Assembly: GCA_020723385.1 (NCBI GenBank)
Contig: DYIZ01000002.1
Coordinates: 36,164 to 100,163, forward strand
From: Candidatus Aquidulcis sp.
GTDB lineage: Bacteria > Chloroflexota > Anaerolineae > Anaerolineales > UBA4823
Reading direction: 5' to 3'
DNA: 64,000 nucleotides
A program made the translations under genes and the position numbers. The notes under the pieces are model-generated. The model had not been told where the DNA came from. It saw only the letters and a list, made by a program, of their open reading frames with translations, and made no database searches. This document shows positions 17,727 to 25,054 of this stretch, one piece after another (the stretch's first letter is position 1; the number at the start of each line of letters is the position of its first letter).

Positions 17727-18188
17727 ATGTTACTCGATCTTCTTTTTCAACTTTGGCGGCGATTGAGGGGAAGTTGGCAATGGCGGCTGTTGTGGCTGGT
17801 GAACGGCAAATTCATGGTCAGCGTGGCAGGCGTGGTTTTAGACGATGCGAGTCGGGTGCTGCTGCAACGTCACCGCCACTGGGTTCCAGATGTGTGGGGG
17901 CTTCCCGGCGGGATCGTACACGGCGGCGAGACGCTCGAAGCGGCTTTCGCCCGTGAAGTGTGGGAGGAAACCGGGCTGCGGGTGGATGATGTGCAGTTGG
18001 TTCAAATATTCAGCGGCTATAAGCTGCGGCTGGAGGCTTTCTTCAAGGCCAGGCTGGCCGGAGAAGCAGCGATCCGGCTGCAAGCCAGCGAAGTGTTGGA
18101 AGCGTGCTTCTTTCCTGTAGATGAGCTGCCTGCCAATGTACTGCCGCAGCAGCGGGAAGTGATTCGGGCGGCGGTGAAGAAAGTTTGA
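17727..18188 (+). CDS. Nudix hydrolase
   Basis: 153 residues. A complete Nudix box is visible: GGIVHGGETLEAAFAREV followed by WEETGL, giving the GX5EX7REUXEEXGU pattern that binds divalent metal and cleaves nucleoside-diphosphate-linked compounds. The N-terminal 25 residues are Trp/Leu-rich and may form an amphipathic or membrane-touching helix. Downstream lies the lower-GC ATPase gene with its own promoter-like sequence. Substrate not predictable. Confidence 0.88.
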   Translation: MLLDLLFQLWRRLRGSWQWRLLWLVNGKFMVSVAGVVLDDASRVLLQRHRHWVPDVWGLPGGIVHGGETLEAAFAREVWEETGLRVDDVQLVQIFSGYKLRLEAFFKARLAGEAAIRLQASEVLEACFFPVDELPANVLPQQREVIRAAVKKV

Positions 18189-18207
18189 ATGTGCTCCTCC
18201 AAACCAG

Positions 18208-18233
18208 TTGAATCTCCTAATTTATGCTAAAAT
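18208..18233 (+). promoter_or_regulatory. possible extended -10 promoter for the ATPase gene
   Basis: TGC-TAAAAT (18225-18233) forms an extended -10, with TTGAAT at 18208-18213 but a short 14-base spacer. It is 35 bases before the chosen ATG. Confidence 0.45.
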
Positions 18234-18267
18234 AGGTGAGTCGGATCACTTTTTTATGGAGAATTAC

Positions 18268-19389
18268 ATGATTCAATACTCGCGCGCACTTCAGCCTGTC
18301 ATCGAACAATCTTTGTTCAAGGGGAAGGTGATTGTGATTTATGGGGCCAGGCAGGTGGGTAAAACCACGCTGATCCGCACGATCCAGGATCAATACCCTG
18401 ATCGGTCCCTATACCTGAATTGTGATGAACCGGATATTCGCAGCGCCTTGAGCGAGAGGACCTCGACCGAGTTGCGCCTGTTATTAGGCAGCAAAACCCT
18501 GATTTTGATTGACGAGGCGCAACGTGTAAAAAACATTGGCTTGACGTTGAAGCTTCTGGTGGATACTTTTCCTCAAATCCAGGTGATTGCTACCGGATCG
18601 TCATCGCTCGATTTGTCGAATGACATTTCTGAACCCCTGACTGGTCGCAAGGTGGAATTTTATCTCTACCCTCTTTCGGTGGGTGAGCTACTGACGCAAC
18701 GCACCTCACTCGAAATGCAGCGATCCCTGGATTATCACTTGCGCTTTGGCATGTATCCGGGCGTCCTTGCCAGCGATCAGCCTGCTGAGGACCTGTTCGA
18801 AATTACAAAAAGCTATTTGTACAAAGACTTGCTGGAATTCCAAACGGTGAAAAATCCGGATATACTGCGCAAATTATTGCAGGCGTTGGCGCTGCAAATT
18901 GGCAGTGAAGTTTCTCTCAACGAGTTGGGTACTCTCCTGGGGTTGGATAAGGTTACAGTGGCTCGTTATCTGGCGCTTCTCGAACAGGGGTATGTCATCT
19001 TCCATCTGTCCCCATTCAGCCGCAATTTACGCAAAGAGCTGGGTAAGCAGCGCAAAGTATACTTCTACGATCTGGGCGTGAGGAATGCCCTTATCAACAA
19101 TTTCAACCCGTTGGAATTACGTCAGGATGTGGGCGGGTTGTGGGAAAATTTCTTTATCAGTGAGCGGATCAAATTTGTTCACAATCAGCGCAAGCACCCC
19201 AACCTATATTTCTGGCGCACGTATGACGGCAAGGAGATTGATTATTTGGAAGAAGATGGGGGGCAATTGACCGGTTTCGAGTGCAAATGGGGCAAGGAAA
19301 CCTGGCGAGCGCCCGCCATTTTCACGGAAACTTATCCCAACAGTTCCGTGTCTTTGGTGAACCAGTCGAACGTGTTAGAGTATCTATGA
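18268..19389 (+). CDS. AAA+ ATPase with DUF4143 domain
   Basis: 373 residues from ATG 18268, which has GGAG seven bases upstream; two earlier in-frame starts lack one. N-terminal P-loop ATPase: Walker A YGARQVGKTTLIR and Walker B LILIDEAQRV, then the ATGSSSLDL sensor. The C-terminal DUF4143 part has restriction-nuclease-like residues (FWRTYDGKEIDYLEEDGG, then GFECKWG). Such ATPases are widespread, often laterally moved, and of unclear function. Base composition is visibly lower in GC than its neighbours, suggesting acquisition. The 3' end overlaps the convergent methyltransferase by six bases. Confidence 0.87.
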   Translation: MIQYSRALQPVIEQSLFKGKVIVIYGARQVGKTTLIRTIQDQYPDRSLYLNCDEPDIRSALSERTSTELRLLLGSKTLILIDEAQRVKNIGLTLKLLVDTFPQIQVIATGSSSLDLSNDISEPLTGRKVEFYLYPLSVGELLTQRTSLEMQRSLDYHLRFGMYPGVLASDQPAEDLFEITKSYLYKDLLEFQTVKNPDILRKLLQALALQIGSEVSLNELGTLLGLDKVTVARYLALLEQGYVIFHLSPFSRNLRKELGKQRKVYFYDLGVRNALINNFNPLELRQDVGGLWENFFISERIKFVHNQRKHPNLYFWRTYDGKEIDYLEEDGGQLTGFECKWGKETWRAPAIFTETYPNSSVSLVNQSNVLEYL

Positions 19390-20259
19390 GTTTATTCGAG
19401 TTACCACCCCAATCCATTCGCTCGCCTCGTAATACGATTGCCCGATGAGATCGCCCCACAGGCTTTCGATGGCGAAGCCGCCCGCTTCCAGCTCGGCGGT
19501 GATTGACTCGGGGGTGTAATCCTGAAACCAGTTGCGATAGACTGAAATCTTGCCATCGGCCTCGATGACGATAGCCTGATCGAGCCAGATGGATTGTTCC
19601 GGGTAGTCGAATCCCTCTTCGAGCGCCAGGTGCGGACCGGGCTTCCAGAAGCCGCTTTCGAGAGCGTACCAGCCGTTGCGGCTGCCGTGTTTTCTGCGGC
19701 ATTCGCGGGTGGAGACGTCCAACACAAAACGCCCGCCGGGCTTGAGGGCGCGGCGTACATTGGCGAGCAGGGTAGCGCGCTGGTGAGGGTTGAGCGGGCA
19801 ATAGTCGCCGAAGATCAGCAGAGCCGCATCGTATTGGGCCTCGTCGGTTAGCTCCAGGTAGTTTTGGTAGCGGTAGGCGACAGCGAGGCTGTGATCGCGG
19901 GCATATCCGGCAGCATAGTCAATCGAGCGGCGGGAGTAGTCCACCCCGGTGACGGTGAACCCCTTGCGGGCCAGGCGGGAGGTGTACAATCCCGGGCCGC
20001 AGCCCAGGTCGAGGATGGCAGCCCCGGCAGGGAGGCCCAACGTCGAGAGTATCCAATCCACCGAGCGGTCAATCGTCTCGGGGCGGCGGCTGGCCAGGTC
20101 TGTAGTGGGATCGAGGTGGGTAGCCAGCATCTGCGCTGAGATGTGGGGATCATTCCAAAACAGGGCCTCGCCGGGGGTGAAAGGGGCGGGTTTTTCCTGT
20201 AAAGCCAGCAAAGCGGGAATATCGAGGGTTTGAGTATTGAGAATCAGGTTATGTGTCAT
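19384..20259 (-). CDS. class I SAM-dependent methyltransferase
   Basis: 291 residues. Motif I AAILDLGCGPGLYTSRLA, followed by the acidic end of strand 2 (VTGVDYSRRS) and the post-motif PGGRFVLDVS strand, identifies the Rossmann methyltransferase fold. About 60 residues precede motif I. It shares ATGA with the stop of the upstream APH-type gene, so kinase and methyltransferase are likely co-translated. Its substrate may be a small molecule, but that rests on context only. Confidence 0.86.
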   Translation of the reverse strand: MTHNLILNTQTLDIPALLALQEKPAPFTPGEALFWNDPHISAQMLATHLDPTTDLASRRPETIDRSVDWILSTLGLPAGAAILDLGCGPGLYTSRLARKGFTVTGVDYSRRSIDYAAGYARDHSLAVAYRYQNYLELTDEAQYDAALLIFGDYCPLNPHQRATLLANVRRALKPGGRFVLDVSTRECRRKHGSRNGWYALESGFWKPGPHLALEEGFDYPEQSIWLDQAIVIEADGKISVYRNWFQDYTPESITAELEAGGFAIESLWGDLIGQSYYEASEWIGVVTRINS

Positions 20260-21287
20260 CTTTTGGCAATCCTTGCGGTGATTTGTGCAACCCTGTCCTC
20301 CAGGCGCGGCAGGTCGGGCAGGCTGTATTCGATGATGCCGCCCAAATCTTTGGCGTCTTGTGCGTCATCGGTGTTGTGGTACAAAATGCGCGCCACCCAA
20401 TCAGTCAGGTCTTCGAGCGTGCGGTGATAGAAGTAGAATCCCAAAACGGCGCTATCCAGGCGGGCTGGCCCAAACTCGCGCTCGTACGCCGGTAAAAAAA
20501 TCTCCCAGAAATCTTCCTCTCCGGCGAAGAAGAACAGGTCACGCTCCTGGGGGGCGATGTGTGCGCCCTCCCAATCCAGGATGTAGAGATTGTCCTGATC
20601 GTCGAGCAGCAGGTTGCCGCCGTGCAGGTCAGCGTGGCAAAGCACTTGAGCTTTATTGGCAGCCATAGCCTGCACCTGGAATTCTTTGAGGCGGCGCAGC
20701 AAGCTCAGGACTTTGTCTTTCCGAGGCAGGAGCAAATCCCGCAGGGCGTGTTTTCCCTGGCGGTCGGCGGGGGTAAGATCCTGAAGGATGTCGAAACTGC
20801 GCAGCAGAGTGGGTTCGAAAGCCAGGGCATACTGCTCACGGAGCGGATTTGGCAGCGAGAGCAGGGGGAGGCTGCGGTGGAGGATGCCCACCAGCCCGGC
20901 AACCCGGGGCAAGAGGTCGCGGGTGATCTTGCCAAAACCTATCGTCTGGCCTGAAATGTAGTTGGACAGCACCCAGTGAAAGCCATCCAAATTGAGCATC
21001 AGCCGCCCGTCGCTTGCCGGGATAGGATAAACAATGTGGGGGAGAATCCCCTGGGCGTGCAGGGCATGGGTCACAGGCAGGTAAAAGTCAGGGTCGTGGG
21101 TAAACGACGCGGTCCAGTCCACCCCCTGGAGCTTGAGGAAGTAGCGCTCACATCCGGTGCAGGTGACGCGGTAACAATAGGCCATCCAGCCGGTGGGTAA
21201 AGGTTCGACCAGTTCTACGGATAATCCATACTCACGCTGGAGGGTTTCAGCCAGAAAGGTTTTTTCGAGCGGGGATTCGGTTGTCAT
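20256..21287 (-). CDS. APH-family phosphotransferase
   Basis: 343 residues. Carries the aminoglycoside-phosphotransferase/choline-kinase catalytic signature: VLCHADLHGGNLLLDD, then YILDWEGA supplying the metal-binding Asp. An N-terminal lobe has the nucleotide-binding Lys in RYFLKLQG. ATG 21287 is preferred over TTG 21305. The kinase family includes aminoglycoside, macrolide and homoserine/choline kinases, so drug phosphorylation is possible but not shown. Coupled to the methyltransferase downstream. Confidence 0.87.
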   Translation of the reverse strand: MTTESPLEKTFLAETLQREYGLSVELVEPLPTGWMAYCYRVTCTGCERYFLKLQGVDWTASFTHDPDFYLPVTHALHAQGILPHIVYPIPASDGRLMLNLDGFHWVLSNYISGQTIGFGKITRDLLPRVAGLVGILHRSLPLLSLPNPLREQYALAFEPTLLRSFDILQDLTPADRQGKHALRDLLLPRKDKVLSLLRRLKEFQVQAMAANKAQVLCHADLHGGNLLLDDQDNLYILDWEGAHIAPQERDLFFFAGEEDFWEIFLPAYEREFGPARLDSAVLGFYFYHRTLEDLTDWVARILYHNTDDAQDAKDLGGIIEYSLPDLPRLEDRVAQITARIAKR

Positions 21288-21363
21288 GGCTGCTTTCTTG
21301 TCCAATGTTGATCGTAGATTTCGGCGACATGCGGCTTGACATCGTGCCTATTCGGATTTCGGC

Positions 21364-22641
21364 TCATCTTCCCTTCTCGGCGGGTGCAAGCTCGACCGGG
21401 GCAGAACTTCTTTGGGAGAGGGTTCCAATTCGATAGGCCAACCCCGCCCCGGCCGCATACAGAATGATACTCAAAACGAATGGGAAACCTTTGTTGATCG
21501 CAGACAGCGTCCCCGCAATCCAGCCGAACGGCGAGGAGAGCAGAATGATGCCCATGTAAAGGATTGCCAGGATGCGGGCGCGCTCCCTGGCGTCAATGGT
21601 CAGCACGGTCAGCTTGTCGAGCAGCGGACCGACCGTGGCGAAGCTGCAAGCTTCTAAAAAGACGCTCAAGATCAAAAAGAAATAGCTCTGACTGGGCGCA
21701 GTGACCAGCAGCACCTGGCTGGCAACGAAACCCAGGAATCCGACCGTCAGAGGCAGTTTGAAGTGCAGTTTGTTGATCAGCGGTATCGCCGCGAAAAAGA
21801 AGATCAGCATAATGCTGGATTTGACGAATGGGAAGATTGCCAGGTATTGATTGGGGACGTGCAATTTCTGGGTAACGATGATAGCCCAGAAACTGCCGTT
21901 GATCATCCCCGTGATCTGGATCACGAGCAAGATGGCCGCGGTGTACAGCGTTTGGGGTGTGCGGAGCAGAGCCTGAAAAACGCCTTTGTACTCGCCCAAT
22001 ACGCTCAAAACGCTCTGGCGGCGCGTCTCTTCCATGCGAACCATGCCCTGCTTCGTCTCCGTCGTCAGCCAATAGGTGACAAAGGCCTTCAAAGCGAACA
22101 TAAACGCGGCGAAGAAGTACAGCCCGCGCATGGTGGGCACCAGGCTGAAAGCGCCGATCAGCACCCCGGCCAGCGGGGCCGCAAACCCCACCAATTGATT
22201 GGAAATATAGATCCAGGTATAGATATCCACCAGTTGGTCTGGCTCGGCGTCTTCAACCAGCAGGCAAGACCACGAGTTAAAGGTTATGCGCCAGATGGTG
22301 TTGAACAAACCGGCCGCCAGGAAATACCAGAAGTTCTGCGCAACCGCAGAGATGAGCGCCGGGACACTCCAGGCCAGGATGTCGAAAATCAGCGTGGTGC
22401 GCCGCCTCCCCAGCTTATCGGTCACCACGCCGCTCAACAGCATCATGACGATCTGCACACTCCCGGTGATGCTGACGATCAGCCCGATCTGCTGATCCGA
22501 CAGCCCGAGGGCGATCATGTAAACTGAGATGTACGGAGCATACAGGTTATAGGGAATGCCCCACAAAGGCTCCGTGTAAACGCAGCCGCGCGGGTTGCCG
22601 CGCAGGCTGATGAGGGTGGCGATGAGGGCATGTCGTTTCAA
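21364..22641 (-). CDS. MFS transporter
   Basis: 425 residues, about 12 membrane helices. The loop after helix 2 reads SGVVTDKLGRRRTTL (motif A-like). The TTG start at 22641 is supported by AGGAG eight bases upstream. It does not closely match the 10262/15519 pair and so is a separate lineage. The order MFS, then APH, then methyltransferase could be one transcript. Export of a small toxic compound is a guess from context. Confidence 0.86.
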   Translation of the reverse strand: MKRHALIATLISLRGNPRGCVYTEPLWGIPYNLYAPYISVYMIALGLSDQQIGLIVSITGSVQIVMMLLSGVVTDKLGRRRTTLIFDILAWSVPALISAVAQNFWYFLAAGLFNTIWRITFNSWSCLLVEDAEPDQLVDIYTWIYISNQLVGFAAPLAGVLIGAFSLVPTMRGLYFFAAFMFALKAFVTYWLTTETKQGMVRMEETRRQSVLSVLGEYKGVFQALLRTPQTLYTAAILLVIQITGMINGSFWAIIVTQKLHVPNQYLAIFPFVKSSIMLIFFFAAIPLINKLHFKLPLTVGFLGFVASQVLLVTAPSQSYFFLILSVFLEACSFATVGPLLDKLTVLTIDARERARILAILYMGIILLSSPFGWIAGTLSAINKGFPFVLSIILYAAGAGLAYRIGTLSQRSSAPVELAPAEKGR

Positions 22642-22757
22642 AACCAGAACTCCTGAAGAATTTTTATGATGCCGGGGAAAGGGAAATTGGACGCGGATAA
22701 GAGCCTCGAAGCCTTTGGATCGTTAGACATCAATCTTACCGCGAAGGAACAAGGGAT

Positions 22758-24044
22758 TTACCCCAATGTGCGAAATTTCTCCCGTGTATCGAGATTCGCA
22801 TCATAGCGGCATTCTTCAGCCATCCACGCTGGCAGCCGGTCGAGTTCAAACAGCCGGTCAACTGCAAAGCTGCGGCAAAAGGCGCATGGATCATACTCAT
22901 AAAGTGCCAGCATCAACCGTTCTTCGCTCTCTGGGTTGGGATGAGCTTCGCAAAAATCTAATACACCAAGACCTAGCCGATGATAGTCACCCTTTTTTAG
23001 AGATTTTGCCAAAAGGCTTTCGAGAATCAGGTGATCGCCTTCCTGGAAATTGTTGATCAGCAAATCAGGTACCCAGCCTACTTCACCAGATGGCTTTGCG
23101 ACCAACTCTAATGCGAAGGCTCGCACTTTGGGGTGGATGATGTTTTCTAAAGCCCGCATCGCCAGGGCTGCATTTTTAATCTTGGAATTTCGCGCTAACC
23201 CAATAAGCGGTTCGATATCCAACGGGAAGCATCTACGCCTGAAGATCCGCACATAAGCCCGCAATCGCTTCGGGTTAGTTTCGAGCAAGAGATCTGCCGC
23301 TGCTTGAGCTAATTCTGTTTCCGAGGCTTGTTTACCCCACAATACTAATGACATACCTGGCGGATAGCCATTGTGATTGATGATCAATTGCTTGAGTTGT
23401 GCATAGCTGATCGTGGCATGATCCAGGTCGGCCTCAGCGCACTTTTCCTGCTTTGCTCGAACTTCAGCGACGCAATCCATGTAGGCTTTAACTTGCACGT
23501 TCTCGGCGGATGCCCGCTTGACTGCCCGACGGGTCTTAGCCTTTCCACATCGTTCTTCCACCTCCCGATACAGGTATCCATAAACCCAATCATTTTCAGT
23601 ATTCAGCAGAATTCCCCCGATCTCGTCAGCCGCGAAGAGAAAACCCGCGATGCCGTCCAACTGAATTATGGCCGTTGCATCCGTACAATCGCCCTTCGAG
23701 CAGTTGGATACAAATTTATCATAGATTGCCTGCCGCGCCTCGACATCACCCTGTTGTGCGAACAGCCGCGCCAGATCGAACAATTGGATAGCGTCGGCCT
23801 CGTCCCCAGAATCAGCCAGTGCGGCCAGGATTTGCTCACGGTAATAATCCTTTTCGTCGGTCAATTCGATGATGTCGAACATATACTCGGCGCGATTTCC
23901 CTCGATTTGGGCGTCGTAAGCCCAATTGTGCAGGCAGGCGTCGAGAATGGCGTCGCGGTGGGGAGCCGCCGGATGCTCCTGCAAATACAGGATGGCCCGC
24001 CCCAAACCAAGCTTCAACGACCGGTCGAATTCTGAATCATCCAC
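22758..24044 (-). CDS. hypothetical helical-repeat protein
   Basis: 428 residues, not recognised. Mostly short amphipathic helices with a HEAT/TPR-like rhythm, e.g. IKNAALAMRALENIIHP and ILESLLAKSLKKG. Several Cys-containing stretches (CAFCRSFAVDRLFEL near the end) do not form an evident zinc site. No signal peptide or membrane segment. GTG start with only a weak ribosome binding site. It is separated from the MFS gene by 116 bases and from the HEPN/MNT pair by a repeat. It may be a scaffold protein. Confidence 0.7.
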   Translation of the reverse strand: MDDSEFDRSLKLGLGRAILYLQEHPAAPHRDAILDACLHNWAYDAQIEGNRAEYMFDIIELTDEKDYYREQILAALADSGDEADAIQLFDLARLFAQQGDVEARQAIYDKFVSNCSKGDCTDATAIIQLDGIAGFLFAADEIGGILLNTENDWVYGYLYREVEERCGKAKTRRAVKRASAENVQVKAYMDCVAEVRAKQEKCAEADLDHATISYAQLKQLIINHNGYPPGMSLVLWGKQASETELAQAAADLLLETNPKRLRAYVRIFRRRCFPLDIEPLIGLARNSKIKNAALAMRALENIIHPKVRAFALELVAKPSGEVGWVPDLLINNFQEGDHLILESLLAKSLKKGDYHRLGLGVLDFCEAHPNPESEERLMLALYEYDPCAFCRSFAVDRLFELDRLPAWMAEECRYDANLDTREKFRTLG

Positions 24045-24071
24045 TATCTGCCCTATACTTTTACGAAAAGC

Positions 24072-24150
24072 ACCCTGAGCGTAGTCGAAGGGTGCGGCGC
24101 ATCATCACCATGTGCGTGCTTCGACTACCCCTTCGGCAAGCTCAGGGCGG
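24072..24150. repeat. ccctgagcgtagtcgaag palindrome
   Basis: Imperfect inverted repeat: ccctgagcgtagtcgaag near 24076 pairs with cttcgactaccccttcggcaagctcaggg near 24120-24148. This resembles the widespread GAGC-GTCGAAG intergenic palindromes of many GC-rich bacteria. It occupies much of the 270-base gap before the MNT gene; the remainder holds the promoter below. Confidence 0.75.
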
Positions 24151-24232
24151 CGGCTCAGCATGCCTACCACGGCAATTCCCGGAGAGCCTAATTTTGCTGC
24201 CAGGTAAAGAAGAATGGGACTCGGATATAGGA

Positions 24233-24261
24233 TTGTCCAAACGCTCAAAGCCTTGTATACT
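24233..24261 (+). promoter_or_regulatory. promoter of the HEPN/MNT pair
   Basis: TTGTCC (24233-24238), 17 bases, TATACT (24256-24261): a good sigma-70-type match 54 bases before the MNT start. Confidence 0.6.
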
Positions 24262-24314
24262 GTGGATGTGAGTTTTGGCGCAACTCAATGTATGGTTACA
24301 GATTCGGAGCAGCG

Positions 24315-24629
24315 ATGACACTCTCAGAAATACTCCAAAAATGTAAAACTGCCCTGGCAGACAATTACCAATCCAATTTTACAGGGTTAATCCTGTATGG
24401 GTCTTTGGCCCGCAACCAGGGTACTTCTGCCAGCGATATTGATTTGCTCGTCTTGCTCGACCAGCCTTTCGATTATTTTCGGGAGCTGCGCACGATTATC
24501 GAACTGCTCTATCCCATTCAATTGGAGTCAGAGCAATTGATTTCCGCAAAGCCTGCTCTTTCCAAAGATTTCGAGCGTGGGGCGATGTCGCTTTATCGCA
24601 ATGCTCTGCGTGAGGGGGTATCGGTATGA
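24315..24629 (+). CDS. MNT-domain nucleotidyltransferase (probable antitoxin)
   Basis: 104 residues from ATG 24315, which has GGAG five bases upstream; an in-frame ATG at 24288 has none. Minimal nucleotidyltransferase fold with the active-site pattern YGSLARNQGTSASDIDLLVL, i.e. GS then D-x-D. In studied HEPN/MNT modules the MNT protein AMPylates and silences the HEPN RNase. The four-base ATGA overlap with the HEPN gene fits that role. Confidence 0.88.
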   Translation: MTLSEILQKCKTALADNYQSNFTGLILYGSLARNQGTSASDIDLLVLLDQPFDYFRELRTIIELLYPIQLESEQLISAKPALSKDFERGAMSLYRNALREGVSV

Positions 24630-25009
24630 CAACCTATGCGGTTGAAATCTCAGCCAATATGGAACGGGCAGAGCAATCCATCCAGGCGGCGCGTCAACTG
24701 GCAGCGGGCGGCTACGATGATTTTGCGGCTTCGCGGGCTTATTACGCAGTTTTCTATGCAGCCAGCGCGTTGTTGCTGCATGAAGGCCTGGAATTGAGCA
24801 AGCACAGCGCGGTGATAGCCTCAATCCATCAAAGATTCGTAAAAACCAGCAAGCTGGATAAAGAGCAGGGGAGGATGTTGAACTGGCTTTTTGAATTACG
24901 CAGCGTTGGCGATTATGGGGGAGCAGCGCACGTCTCTGCGCAGGAAGCGGGGCGAGCGATTGATGCTGCGGAAGAATTTCTTAAGACCGTTCGGTCATTG
25001 TTGATATAG
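24626..25009 (+). CDS. HEPN-domain protein (probable RNase toxin)
   Basis: 127 residues, all-helical HEPN domain. The ASRAYYAVFYAASALL helix is typical. The usual RxxxxH catalytic motif appears as RSVGDYG, with Tyr where His is expected, a variant common in the branch paired with MNT proteins. Known HEPN partners are RNases or tRNA-acting toxins, and whether this variant is active is uncertain. Transcribed with the MNT gene from the promoter at 24233. Confidence 0.86.
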   Translation: MTTYAVEISANMERAEQSIQAARQLAAGGYDDFAASRAYYAVFYAASALLLHEGLELSKHSAVIASIHQRFVKTSKLDKEQGRMLNWLFELRSVGDYGGAAHVSAQEAGRAIDAAEEFLKTVRSLLI

Positions 25010-25054
25010 ACGCTGTTCCCCTGACGCCGCTCTGCGGCGCAATGTCGAGAGAAA

